Positions 39,708 through 48,527 of a stretch of DNA of 62,767 nucleotides are shown here, one piece after another. The stretch is from positions 1 to 62,767 of the forward strand of contig NZ_BCTX01000026.1 in NCBI RefSeq assembly GCF_001590985.1, written 5' to 3'. The notes under the pieces are model-generated. The model did not search any database. It was not told where the DNA came from and saw only the letters and a program-made list of their open reading frames with translations. The first letter of the stretch is position 1. Each line of letters starts with the position of its first letter. The position numbers were made by a program, and so were the translations under genes. This DNA is from Novosphingobium naphthalenivorans NBRC 102051 (GTDB lineage: Bacteria; Pseudomonadota; Alphaproteobacteria; Sphingomonadales; Sphingomonadaceae).

Positions 39708-40666
39708 GCGCCAAGCAGCAGGAAACGAGCCCCGGCGCTTTCGAGTATTCCATTGCCGAGGGTATTTTCACCATTGCCGAGCCTCGCGGCAAAGTAACTA
39801 TGAATGCGCAACTTGCTCCTTGGACATGGTTCAAGACTGGCGGTCCTGCGGAAATCCTGTTTGAACCCGAATCCGTTGAAGGCTTGTGCAAATTTATGCG
39901 CGACCTTCCCTCATGGGTTCCCGTGATGGCGCTGGGGCTCGGCTCCAACATGATCGTGCGCGACGGCGGGGTGCCGGGCGTGGTGGTGCGGCTGGGCAAG
40001 GCCTTTGCCAAAGTCGCTAAGACGGCTGACCTCACGCTCGAATGCGGCGGCGGGGCCTCGGGCATTCTGGTGTCCTCGACCGCGCGCGACAATGGCATTG
40101 CGGGCGTGGAGTTCCTGCGCTCGATCCCCGGCACGGTCGGCGGCTTCGTGCGCATGAACGGCGGCGCCTATGGCGGCGAGGTCAAGGACATCCTCGTCGA
40201 TTGCGACGTGGTGCTGCGCTCGGGCGAGCTGGTCACGCTGCAGAACGTCGACCTCGGCTATACCTATCGCCATTCGCAGCTGCCCGAAGGCGCCATTGTC
40301 GTCGCTGCGCGCTTCAAGGGGCGCCCCGGCGAACCGGAAGCCATTCAGGCCGAGATGGACCGCATCTCCGCCAGCCGCGAAGCCTCACAGCCGCTGCGCA
40401 GCAAGACGGGCGGGTCGACGTTCAAGAATCCCGCCCCTGAAATTTCTGGCGGCCATAAGGCCTGGGAACTGGTCGACAAGGCCGGCTGCCGCGGGTTGCA
40501 ACTGGGCGGCGCGCAGGTTTCTGAAAAGCACACCAATTTCCTCATCAACACCGGCGAGGCCACCAGCGCGGACATCGAGGCGCTCGGCGAGGAAGTGCGC
40601 CGGCGGGTGAAGGACAACTCGGGCGTCGAGCTTGAGTGGGAAATTCAGCGGGTGGGGCAGCCATGA
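39704..40666 (+). CDS. murB: UDP-N-acetylenolpyruvoylglucosamine reductase MurB
   Basis: MurB is the FAD/NADPH enzyme that makes UDP-MurNAc. From GTG 39704 it has 320 residues. FAD-binding features include [22 protein letters not shown] (two blocks, about residues 77-98) and [20 protein letters not shown] (about 139-158, with the catalytic-region Ser/Arg/Glu set). [11 protein letters not shown] near 230 contains the proton-donating serine. The GTG overlaps the murC stop (GTGA) and GGAGG precedes it, which supports this start over an upstream in-frame TTG-type extension. A palindromic repeat begins 27 nt after the stop. Confidence 0.95.
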
Positions 40667-40692
40667 AGCCCAACCCTGCCAAGAACACCCCC

Positions 40693-40786
40693 TTTCGTCA
40701 TTCCCGCGAAGGCGGGAACCCATCTCGTGCGCTGTCGAATGCGCACGGCCCGGAGATGGATCCCCGCCTTCGCGGGGATGACGAAA
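40693..40786. repeat. 94-nt REP/REPIN-like palindromic element between murB and ddl
   Basis: Two 34-nt arms (40693-40726 and 40753-40786) are inverted copies matching at 31 of 34 positions. Each arm holds its own small hairpin, CCCGCGAAGGCGGG or CCCGCCTTCGCGGG. Between them GTGCGC (40727-40732) pairs with GCGCAC (40741-40746) around an 8-nt loop, so the whole 94 nt can form one long cruciform or hairpin. The translated plus strand gives the familiar shadow peptide pattern HSREGGNPS/PRLRGDDE, seen in many proteobacterial genomes with this type of repeat. It is the only large interruption of the otherwise tightly packed cluster. Confidence 0.85.
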
Positions 40787-40822
40787 TTGAAGTGAATAGT
40801 TGATCGAGTGGAACCGAATACG

Positions 40823-41815
40823 ATGTCTCTCCCCAAGCTCCATGTTGCAGTCCTGATGGGCGGCTGGTCGAACGAACGGCCGGTCTCGCTGATGAGCGGG
40901 GAAGGCGTCGCCAAGGCTCTGGAGAGCAAGGGCCACACAGTCACGCGCATCGACATGGACCGCGACGTCGCGATCCGGCTCGCCGAAGTGAAGCCCGATG
41001 TCGTGTTCAATGCCCTTCACGGCGCGCCGGGCGAGGATGGCACGGTGCAGGGCATGATGGACCTGATGGGCCTGACTTATACGCACTCCGGGCTCGCCAC
41101 TTCGGTGATCGCCATCGACAAGGAACTGACCAAGCAGGCGCTGGTGCCGCATGGCATTCCGATGCCGGGCGGGCGCGTGGTCAAGTCGGCCGATATCCAC
41201 GAGCGCGATCCGCTGCCGCGTCCCTATGTGCTCAAGCCGGTGAACGAGGGCTCTTCGGTCGGTGTCGCGATCGTGACGGCCGAGGGCAACTACGGCAATC
41301 CGATCGCGCGCGATACCGTGGGGCCGTGGCAGGAATTCGACGAGCTTCTGGCCGAGCCCTATATCCGGGGCCGCGAGCTGACGACTGCGGTTATTGGCGG
41401 GCCAAAGACGGGTGAGCGCGCGCTGCTGGTCACCGAGCTGCGCCCGAAGTCCGGCTTCTACGATTTCGATGCCAAGTACACCGAAGGCATGACCGAGCAT
41501 GTCTGCCCGGCCGAAATCCCCGACGAGATCACGCAGGCCTGCAAGGATCTGGCCTTGCGCGCGCACCAGTTGCTGGGCTGCAAGGGCACCAGCCGCGCGG
41601 ACTTCCGCTGGGACGATACGCAGGGCGTCGAAGGCCTGTTCCTGCTCGAAGTGAACACCCAGCCGGGGATGACCCCGCTCAGCCTCGTGCCGGAGCAGGC
41701 GCGGGCCTGCGGCATGGACTATCCCGATCTCGTCGAGGCGATCATCGCCGAGGCGCTGGCGGATTCCGGGGCCGATTCCGGGGCCGATGCCGAAAAGCGG
41801 AAGGGGGCCAGATGA
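40823..41815 (+). CDS. ddl: D-alanine-D-alanine ligase
   Basis: Ddl is an ATP-grasp ligase that makes D-Ala-D-Ala for MurF. From ATG 40823 it has 330 residues, with LMGGWSNERPVSLMSGEG (N-terminus), NALHGAPGEDGTVQGMM, VLKPVNEGSSVGV (about residues 136-148) and LLEVNTQPGMTPLSLVPEQA (about 277-296). A GTG at 40808 is in frame and cannot be excluded. The protein ends in an Asp/Ser/Gly repeat (DSGADSGADAEK) beyond the usual terminus. Its stop overlaps ftsQ by 4 nt. Because the repeat element separates it from murB, ddl may depend more on its own translation initiation. Confidence 0.95.
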   Translation: MSLPKLHVAVLMGGWSNERPVSLMSGEGVAKALESKGHTVTRIDMDRDVAIRLAEVKPDVVFNALHGAPGEDGTVQGMMDLMGLTYTHSGLATSVIAIDKELTKQALVPHGIPMPGGRVVKSADIHERDPLPRPYVLKPVNEGSSVGVAIVTAEGNYGNPIARDTVGPWQEFDELLAEPYIRGRELTTAVIGGPKTGERALLVTELRPKSGFYDFDAKYTEGMTEHVCPAEIPDEITQACKDLALRAHQLLGCKGTSRADFRWDDTQGVEGLFLLEVNTQPGMTPLSLVPEQARACGMDYPDLVEAIIAEALADSGADSGADAEKRKGAR

Positions 41816-42750
41816 GCACCACGATCCGGCGCAAGGCGAAGACAGCCCGCAAGGTCGCCGCAGCGCAGGGTAACAAGGCCAAGGTCCGCTCGGCACGGGC
41901 GCAGACCGGTTCCGCGCTGGATATGGTGATGGGCTGGCTGCCCTTTTCCGAAGAGCAGCTTCACCGCATTTTCCTGTTCGCGATTCTGGGCGGCGCACTG
42001 GTGCTGGCCTGGGTTGTCGCCTCAATGGCGGGCCTGCCGACGATGGCGAGCTACCAGATGGCGCAGATCGCCGCCGAGTCCGGGTTCGAGGTCAAGCGCG
42101 TCGAAGTGCGCGGGGTGAAGAACCTCAACGAGCTGAAGGTCTATGAAAAGGCGTTGGCCGAGCGCGACCGGGCCATGCCGCTGGTCGATCTCGAAAAGCT
42201 GCGGCAGGAATTGCTGGGACTGTCGTGGGTGCAGGACGCGCGCGTCTCGCGCCAGCTTCCCGATACGCTGGTGATCGACATCGTCGAACGCACGCCGCAC
42301 GCGGTGCTGCGCAAGGCGGATCGCTTCGTGCTGATCGACGATACCGGGCACGAACTGGAAGTGATCAGCCGCAAGGATGCGCAGGGCAAGCTGATCGTGT
42401 CGGGGCCGGGGGCAGGCCAGCAGGTCGTCCAGCTTTCGCACCTGCTCGAAGCCGCGCCCGCCCTGAAGCCGCGCGTGGCCGAGGCGGAATGGATCGGCAA
42501 CCGGCGCTGGAACCTCACGTTCCACACCGGGCAAGTGCTGGCCCTGCCCGAAGGCGATCAGGAATCGGCCAGCGCGCTGGTCACGTTCGCGCGGCTTGAC
42601 GGCACCAACCGCCTGCTGGGCGGCAAAGTCACCGCCTTCGACATGCGGGCGAAGGATCGCATCTACATGCGCATCCCCGACGAGGAGGGCAAGGAACTGG
42701 CCCTTCAGGCCGGAGCGGTGCCGCGTACGGCGCAGGCGGACCCGGAATGA
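41812..42750 (+). CDS. ftsQ: Cell division protein FtsQ
   Basis: FtsQ is the bitopic scaffold of the FtsQLB divisome complex. The 312-residue protein has a strongly basic cytoplasmic N-terminus (RRKAKTARKVAAAQGNKAK), a transmembrane helix at about residues 52-72 (IFLFAILGGALVLAWVVASM), a POTRA domain (FEVKRVEVRGVKNLNELKVY onward, about 93-165) and the beta domain with VIERTPHAVLRK-like sequence. The cytoplasmic leader is longer than in E. coli, as is common in alphaproteobacteria. ATG overlaps the ddl stop. Confidence 0.94.
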   Translation: MSTTIRRKAKTARKVAAAQGNKAKVRSARAQTGSALDMVMGWLPFSEEQLHRIFLFAILGGALVLAWVVASMAGLPTMASYQMAQIAAESGFEVKRVEVRGVKNLNELKVYEKALAERDRAMPLVDLEKLRQELLGLSWVQDARVSRQLPDTLVIDIVERTPHAVLRKADRFVLIDDTGHELEVISRKDAQGKLIVSGPGAGQQVVQLSHLLEAAPALKPRVAEAEWIGNRRWNLTFHTGQVLALPEGDQESASALVTFARLDGTNRLLGGKVTAFDMRAKDRIYMRIPDEEGKELALQAGAVPRTAQADPE

Positions 42751-42802
42751 GAGGGCAGGGCATGATGCAGTTTATGGGAAGCGCCAAGGGGAGTGGGGAA
42801 TA

Positions 42803-44083
42803 ATGGCAGGTCCGCGCATCACCCGCGTATTCGGTGCGGTCAACATCGGCTCGTTCCGCATTTCCGCGATCGTCGCCGGGATCAACGAGATGGGCGACAT
42901 GGTCGTGCTGGGGTCGGGCCACCGTGCCAGCCAGGGCATCAAGCGCGGCTATGTCACCGATATTGCCGCTGCCACTTATGCTGTGCGCGATGCCATCGAC
43001 CGGGCCGAGAAGATGGCCGATGCCGCCGTGCAGAAGGTCTGGATCGGGTGTTCCGGGGCCGGGCTCGCCAGCCGCATCGACCAGTTCGACGCCGAGATCG
43101 GCGGGCGCCGCATCGAGCAGGAGGATATCGACCACCTGCTCGTTTCGGCGCGCGACGTGATCCGGCCCGACGGGCGCATGGTGCTCCACGCGCAGCCCGC
43201 GCAGTACCGGCTCGACGGGGCGCATGGCGTGTCCAATCCCAAGGGGCTTCATGCCGAGCGGCTGGGCGTGGATATCCACGTGATGCTGGCCGACGGCGCG
43301 CCGATCCGCAATCTTACCGAGGCGGTGCAGAGCGCCCATCTTGAAGTCGAGGCGGTCGTCGCCTCGCCGATTGCGGCGGGGCAGGCCTGCCTCTCGCCCG
43401 AGGAACGCGATCTGGGTGTCGCGCTGGTCGAATTCGGCGCCGAAGTGACCAATGTCGCGATCTATGGGCAGGGGATGCTCAAGGACATGGTGGCCATCCC
43501 GATGGGCTCGGCGGACATCACCGATGCCGTCGCTTCGGCTTTCGGCATCCGCCGGTTCCAGGCCGAGCGGCTCAAGTGCGTCAACGGATCGGCGATCACC
43601 AGCCCGCACGATCATCGCGAGATGATCCCGGTCTATGCTCCGGGCGAGGACGACAGCGGCCCGCGGGCGCGCCACGCCGATGACAAGAACCGGATTCCGC
43701 GCGCGGAACTGATCGGTGTCATCACCGGCCAGCTCGGCGTGATCATGGAAGAGGTCAACAAGGCGCTCAAGACGATGCGTTTCAATGGTCAGCGCGGCCA
43801 GCAGGTGGTGTTCACCGGCGGCGGAGCGGAATTGGTGGGACTGGCCGACTATGCCCAGGCCGCCATCGGCAAGCCGGTCCGCGTCGGCCGCGTGCCGCAT
43901 CTTTCCGGGCTTGCCGAAGCCCACGTGAAACCGGGCTTCTCGACACTGGCGGGGCTGGTGCTGTATGCTGCGGCCGATCCCGTCGACATCCGCTCGATGG
44001 GGCGCCGCTCGCAGCGGACCGTGAAGCTGAGCGGCTTGGGAATGGCCGGGCGCGTCTATCACGCGCTCAAGGAATATTTCTGA
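42803..44083 (+). CDS. ftsA: Cell division protein FtsA
   Basis: FtsA is the actin-like membrane tether of FtsZ. From ATG 42803 (GTGGGGAA just before) it has 426 residues. Recognisable parts are FGAVNIGSFRISAIVAGI (phosphate 1 region), RGYVTDIAAATYAVRDAID (SHS2/1C domain start), VEFGAEVTNVAIYGQG (phosphate 2), VVFTGGGAELVGL (adenosine region) and a C-terminal amphipathic helix GMAGRVYHALKEYF for membrane binding. A longer upstream frame overlaps ftsQ and is not real. It follows ftsQ after 52 nt. Confidence 0.95.
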   Translation: MAGPRITRVFGAVNIGSFRISAIVAGINEMGDMVVLGSGHRASQGIKRGYVTDIAAATYAVRDAIDRAEKMADAAVQKVWIGCSGAGLASRIDQFDAEIGGRRIEQEDIDHLLVSARDVIRPDGRMVLHAQPAQYRLDGAHGVSNPKGLHAERLGVDIHVMLADGAPIRNLTEAVQSAHLEVEAVVASPIAAGQACLSPEERDLGVALVEFGAEVTNVAIYGQGMLKDMVAIPMGSADITDAVASAFGIRRFQAERLKCVNGSAITSPHDHREMIPVYAPGEDDSGPRARHADDKNRIPRAELIGVITGQLGVIMEEVNKALKTMRFNGQRGQQVVFTGGGAELVGLADYAQAAIGKPVRVGRVPHLSGLAEAHVKPGFSTLAGLVLYAAADPVDIRSMGRRSQRTVKLSGLGMAGRVYHALKEYF

Positions 44084-44197
44084 CCTGGGCGGGTTGTTGC
44101 ACAGGGCGGAAGGATCAGCCGTGCACGGGGTAGGCCGGGCGGCGGAAAATGCCCTGAACTGGCGGTTTCGCTGTGGACAAAGGTTTACCATGCTTTG

Positions 44198-44213
44198 CTT
44201 CGAAGAGTCGAAG
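44198..44213. promoter_or_regulatory. Palindrome with GANTC site upstream of ftsZ
   Basis: CTTCGAAGAGTCGAAG (44198-44213) has 6-bp inverted arms around AGAG and includes GAGTC (44205-44209), a CcrM-type GANTC site. It lies 58-74 nt before the ftsZ ATG in the 188-nt ftsA-ftsZ gap. In Caulobacter, GANTC methylation affects ftsZ transcription, so a link to cell-cycle control is plausible here but unproven. Confidence 0.4.
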
Positions 44214-44271
44214 CGTGCAATCAGACTAGTCAAAGTATTTTCTTCCCGCGCGCGAGTGCCAGGAGAGCAGG

Positions 44272-45846
44272 ATGAGCATTAATATCGGACCGCCGGCGAT
44301 CGACGAACTTCGCCCCCGGATTGTCGTGATCGGTGTGGGTGGTGCTGGCGGCAACGCGATCGCCAACATGATCGAAGCGCAGATCGAAGGCGTCGATTTC
44401 GTCGTCGCCAATACCGACGCGCAGGCGCTGAACAATTCCATCGCCGAAACCCGCGTGCAGCTCGGGCCGGATATCACCCAGGGTCTCGGCGCCGGTTCGC
44501 GGCCCGAAGTCGGCCGCGCTGCCGCTGAAGAGACACTGGAAGAGATCGACCGCCTGCTGGACGGCGTGCACATGGTCTTCATCGCGGCCGGCATGGGCGG
44601 CGGCACCGGCACCGGCGCCGCGCCGATCATTGCGCAGGCCGCGCGTGAAAAGGGCGTGCTGACGGTCGGTGTCGTGACCAAGCCGTTCCTGTTCGAAGGC
44701 ACGCGCCGTATGCGTTCGGCGGATTCGGGTATCGAAGAGCTGCAGAAGCACGTCGATACGCTGATCGTCATTCCGAACCAGAACCTGTTCCTTGTCGCCA
44801 AGGCGGAGACCACCTTCAAGGAGGCTTTCCAGCTCGCGGACGAAGTGTTGCAGCAGGGCGTTCGCTCGATCACCGACCTCATGGTCATGCCGGGCCTCAT
44901 CAACCTCGACTTTGCCGACGTGCGCTCGGTCATGGGCGAGATGGGCAAGGCGATGATGGGCACGGGTGAGGGCGAAGGTCCGAACCGCGCGCTGGAAGCG
45001 GCCGAACGCGCCATTGCCAACCCGCTGCTCGACGGCGTGTCGATGCAGGGCGCCAAGGGCGTGATCATCTCGATCATCGGCGGCGACGACATGAAGCTGC
45101 TCGAAGTGGACGAAGCCGCGAACCACATTCGCGAGCTGGTCGACAATGACGCCAACATCATCTGGGGTTCGGCTTTCAATCCGGACCTGCAGGGCAAAAT
45201 CCGCGTCTCCGTGGTCGCCACTGGTATCGAGCAGACCGCCGAGATGGCGGAAGAGGCTTCGCGCCCGCTCAACCTCGGTGCCTCGCGCGGTCCGGTGCGT
45301 CCGCCCGTGCAGGCGGCAATGCAGCAGGCGCCCGCGCCGCAGCCTGTCGCCGAAACGCCGCCCCCGGCTCCGCAGCCCGCGCCTTACAGCGCGCCCGAGC
45401 CGGCGCCGGCTGCCGCTTTCGTGCCGGAGGCTTACGAACCTTCGGCTGAACTCGAACTCGGCGCCAGCGAAGAGATCGAAGGCGGCGAGGACGGGGATGA
45501 TACCGCTTCTGGCAACTACGCCAGCCTTTCGGGGATGGGCGGATCGCGCAGCCAGCCGCTTGACCTCGGAGCCGCGGAAGAAGCTCCGCCGCCGCCTTTC
45601 GCTCCGCCTCCGGGCCGTCAGGACGAATTGCTGCTCGACGGCGGGCAGGCCGTTCCCGCCAGCCCGCAGTCCGAAGATCTGTCGCAGCGTCCGCGCCCGG
45701 CCGCTGGCGGAAGCACGCTGTTCGAGCGCATGACCAGTCTTTCCCGTCCCCGTGCGACTGCCAGCGAGCAGGCGCCCGAGGAGGAGCAGGACGACAGCGG
45801 TTCGATCAGCATCCCGCGCTTCCTCGGCAGGCAGAACAACCAGTAA
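44272..45846 (+). CDS. ftsZ: Cell division GTPase FtsZ
   Basis: FtsZ polymerises into the division ring. The 524-residue product has the tubulin signature GGGTGTG at residues 109-115, the N-terminal [14 protein letters not shown] (21-34) and the T7 loop [11 protein letters not shown] (about 206-216). The globular part ends near residue 325. A long Pro/Ala/Glu-rich linker of about 185 residues follows, and the conserved C-terminal peptide SIPRFLGRQ near the end binds FtsA. Extended linkers are usual in alphaproteobacteria. Ribosome site AGGAGAG precedes ATG 44272. It ends the dcw cluster; lpxC does not follow. Confidence 0.98.
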   Translation: MSINIGPPAIDELRPRIVVIGVGGAGGNAIANMIEAQIEGVDFVVANTDAQALNNSIAETRVQLGPDITQGLGAGSRPEVGRAAAEETLEEIDRLLDGVHMVFIAAGMGGGTGTGAAPIIAQAAREKGVLTVGVVTKPFLFEGTRRMRSADSGIEELQKHVDTLIVIPNQNLFLVAKAETTFKEAFQLADEVLQQGVRSITDLMVMPGLINLDFADVRSVMGEMGKAMMGTGEGEGPNRALEAAERAIANPLLDGVSMQGAKGVIISIIGGDDMKLLEVDEAANHIRELVDNDANIIWGSAFNPDLQGKIRVSVVATGIEQTAEMAEEASRPLNLGASRGPVRPPVQAAMQQAPAPQPVAETPPPAPQPAPYSAPEPAPAAAFVPEAYEPSAELELGASEEIEGGEDGDDTASGNYASLSGMGGSRSQPLDLGAAEEAPPPPFAPPPGRQDELLLDGGQAVPASPQSEDLSQRPRPAAGGSTLFERMTSLSRPRATASEQAPEEEQDDSGSISIPRFLGRQNNQ

Positions 45847-45983
45847 GCGGCTGAACGGCCGCGCGGCGGATCGCGCGAAAGGGGAGACGGGCCGTTTCCC
45901 CGCATCCGCCGTGTTCGTCCGGGGTTCATCGGGCGGTTCGCATAGAGCGCTTGCAGCCGGGCTTCGGCTGTTGTCTGGCAAGG

Positions 45984-47768
45984 GTGTCTCGGATCTTGCG
46001 GGTGGAAGTTGTTTTGCGGTTACTGGCGGGCGCGGCTGTTGGCGCGTCTGCCATCTGGTCTGCCGGGGCGCTCGCGCAGAGCGCGCCCGTGGTTTCGCAG
46101 CCGGTGGTGCAGGCGCTTCCCAATCCGAATACGGAGCGGCTCAGTGACGCGCTGACCCGGCTGGGCCGCAATTCGCGGGATCCCGCAGCTCTTGTCGATG
46201 CCGGCGATGCCGCGCGCAGTCTGGGCGATCTGGATGCGGCGGCCGGTTTCTACCGCCGCGCGGACGAGATTACGCCGAACAGTGCCCGCGTAAAGGCGGG
46301 GCTGGCGCGGACTTACGTCTTGAGCGGCGATCCGGTGAAGGCGCTTCCCTACTTCGCGGAGGCGGAAAAGGCCGGGGCCTCGCCGGCGGAGATCGCGGAC
46401 GATCGCGGCCTGGCCTACGATCTCGTCGGCGACAACGCGACCGCGCAGCGCTACTACGCGATGGCCATGCAGGCGAACGGCAGTGACGAGGTGCGGATGC
46501 GCCTTGCGATCAGCCAGGCGATCGGCGGCGATCAGAAAACCGCCGAGGCGACGCTGATGCCGCTGCTGCGCAAGCAGGACAAGCCGGGCTGGCGCGCGCG
46601 CGCCTTTACCCTGGCGATTGCCGGCGACACCAAGCAGGCCGTGGACATTACCGAGACCATCCTGCCACCGAAGCTGGCGGAGAGCGTGGCGCCCTACATG
46701 CGTTACATGCCGCGCCTGACCCGCGCGCAGCAGGCCGCTGCCGCCAATCTCGGCCGCTTTCCCCGCGCGTCCGAAATCGGTCAGGACGATCCGCGCATTG
46801 CCGCTTATGCGCCGCCGCGCGTGGCCTCGGCGGATTCCGCCCTCGTGCCCAAGGGCGAGCCGCTCGACCGCGGGCGCAAGAGCGCGAAGACGGTCAAGAG
46901 TACATCAGGCAAGACCCGGTCCGCCAAGGCAGAGGCTGGAGCGGAGCGCCGCAAGCCGGTGAAAACCGCTATCGCAGCGGCCGATCCCGACCGGACGCCG
47001 CCGCCCGAGCCGAAGCCCGCGATCGAAAGCACCGGGGAGCTGCCGCCACTGGCCGAGCGCAGGCCGATGCCCGTCGCGGCTGCGGCACCGCCGCCGGAAC
47101 GCAAGGTATCGTCTGCGGCTCCCGCTGCACTTCCGGCCCGCAATCCGACTCCGGCGCAGCCCCCGCGAACGGCCACGAACACGGCCACGAGCACGGTTGC
47201 CAAGACGCCTGCGCCGGGCTTCGATCTGGCTGGCCTGCCTGCCACCCGGACGCCGGCAGCGCCCGCTGCACCTGCACCTGCAGCGCCGACGCCTGCGCCA
47301 AAGCCGGCCGAACCGGCGCCGCTCCCGTCGCTGGCCGCGGCTTTTGCCGATCTGGGCAAGCCGGGGATGCAGGCGGGCCCCACCTCCGGCGCGGTGGATA
47401 TCCGCAAGATCGAACCGGCCCGGCCCGAACCGAAGCCTGAGCCCAAGGTCGAGGAAAAGCCGAAGCCGAAGAAACCGGCACCGCCCGCGCATCCCAGCCG
47501 CATCTGGGTGCAGATCGGCGTCGGGCGCGACAAGAAGGCGATCGCCTTCGACTGGCGGCGTTATGCGAAGCAGGAGCCCGCGCTGTTCAAGGGGCGCAAG
47601 GCCTATGTCAGCGAGATGGGTCGCACGAACCGGATTCTGGCCGGGCCATTCGAGACGCAGAAGGCCGCCAACGAATTCATCGCCGATCTCAAGAAGGCCG
47701 GGTTCGAGGGCGTGCTGCCGTGGACCAGCCCGGCGGGGCAAGTGGTCGACGTGCTGCCGGTCAACTGA
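45984..47768 (+). CDS. TPR and SPOR-domain envelope protein
   Basis: From a GTG at 45984 the product has 594 residues. It begins with a signal peptide (LRLLAGAAVGASAIWSAGALA, then QSAPVV). TPR-like helices occupy about residues 50-190 (AGFYRRADEITPNSARVKAGL, YFAEAEKAGASPAEIADDRGL). A long Ala/Pro/Lys low-complexity linker follows, and the last 75 residues are a SPOR domain (IWVQIGVGRDKKAIAFDW, YVSEMGRTNRILAGPF). SPOR domains bind denuded septal glycan, which fits its place directly after ftsZ. TTG 45951 or GTG 46002 are alternative starts. Exact role is unknown. Confidence 0.85.
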   Translation: MSRILRVEVVLRLLAGAAVGASAIWSAGALAQSAPVVSQPVVQALPNPNTERLSDALTRLGRNSRDPAALVDAGDAARSLGDLDAAAGFYRRADEITPNSARVKAGLARTYVLSGDPVKALPYFAEAEKAGASPAEIADDRGLAYDLVGDNATAQRYYAMAMQANGSDEVRMRLAISQAIGGDQKTAEATLMPLLRKQDKPGWRARAFTLAIAGDTKQAVDITETILPPKLAESVAPYMRYMPRLTRAQQAAAANLGRFPRASEIGQDDPRIAAYAPPRVASADSALVPKGEPLDRGRKSAKTVKSTSGKTRSAKAEAGAERRKPVKTAIAAADPDRTPPPEPKPAIESTGELPPLAERRPMPVAAAAPPPERKVSSAAPAALPARNPTPAQPPRTATNTATSTVAKTPAPGFDLAGLPATRTPAAPAAPAPAAPTPAPKPAEPAPLPSLAAAFADLGKPGMQAGPTSGAVDIRKIEPARPEPKPEPKVEEKPKPKKPAPPAHPSRIWVQIGVGRDKKAIAFDWRRYAKQEPALFKGRKAYVSEMGRTNRILAGPFETQKAANEFIADLKKAGFEGVLPWTSPAGQVVDVLPVN

Positions 47769-47819
47769 TTCCGGCGGCTCCGGCAGAAGGCAATTTTCCG
47801 TCGAGATCCGGAACCGCTG

Positions 47820-47845
47820 TTAATCCGTGGTTAGTCTTATCCACA
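47820..47845. promoter_or_regulatory. CtrA-like site next to a perfect DnaA box
   Basis: TTAATCCGTGGTTAG (47820-47834) fits the CtrA consensus TTAA-N7-TTAA at 7 of 8 positions, and TTATCCACA (47837-47845) is a perfect DnaA box two bases later. Both lie about 100-130 nt upstream of the YbjN-like gene start. Cell-cycle regulators could meet here. Single sites of each kind also arise by chance. Confidence 0.4.
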
Positions 47846-47948
47846 CGCTGTAAACAGACTTGTGCAGTTTTACGCAGCCGATCGCGTCTGCCGCATTGTG
47901 CTCCACCGCCCATGCAAAGCATCCATGCGCTTGTAACGCGGAGGGTTT

Positions 47949-48467
47949 GTGTCGGTATTTATGAGGACGGTTCAGGACGATATCGATCGCGACGATGAGG
48001 CGGCTCCGGTGGAGATGCTCGCGTCGCTGTTCGAAGCGCGCGACTGGCCCTTCGAATATTCCAGCGAGGATGAAATCTCGGCGGAAGTGAAGGGGGCCTG
48101 GGCGACCTATCAGTTCCAGGCGGTCTGGCGCGCGGAAGACCGGGTGCTGCAACTGCTGTGCCTGCCCGATATCCGCATTGCCGATGGCAAGCGCGCGGCG
48201 ATGTATGAAGCGCTGGCGATGATCAACGAGCAGGTGTGGCTGGGGCACTTCGATGTCTGGTCGAACAACGGCGTGGTGCTTTACCGCCACGGGCTGATGC
48301 TCGGCGAGGACGGGCTGCTCGGCCCTGGGCAGGCGCAGATGGTGGTGGAAGCCGCAATCGAGGAGTGCGACCGCTTCTATCCGGTGTTCCAGTTCATCCT
48401 CTGGGGCGACAAGACTCCGGCCGAGGCTCTGGCCGCGGCGCTGGTGGACGCGGCCGGGGAAGCCTGA
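47949..48467 (+). CDS. YbjN-domain protein
   Basis: The 172-residue cytosolic protein matches the YbjN family (type III secretion chaperone-like fold), with MLASLFEARDWPFEYSSEDE and AMINEQVWLGHFDVWSNNGV being typical. The family affects motility, biofilm and stress responses in some bacteria, but its biochemical role is uncertain. Start GTG 47949 has GGAGG 5 nt upstream; an in-frame ATG at 47961 is a possible alternative. It is followed, 60 nt on, by proC. Confidence 0.85.
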   Translation: MSVFMRTVQDDIDRDDEAAPVEMLASLFEARDWPFEYSSEDEISAEVKGAWATYQFQAVWRAEDRVLQLLCLPDIRIADGKRAAMYEALAMINEQVWLGHFDVWSNNGVVLYRHGLMLGEDGLLGPGQAQMVVEAAIEECDRFYPVFQFILWGDKTPAEALAAALVDAAGEA

Positions 48468-48527
48468 CGCGTCCCCGGTCCAGAGGGCCCCTTGGCAGCA
48501 CGCGCGCGCTCGCCTAAGCGGGCGCGC

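Noticed and set aside
40663..40803. Short plus-strand ORF over the murB-ddl palindrome
   Set aside because: Its translation is the known repeat-derived shadow (HSREGGNPS/PRLRGDDE), present because of the repeat and not as a protein.
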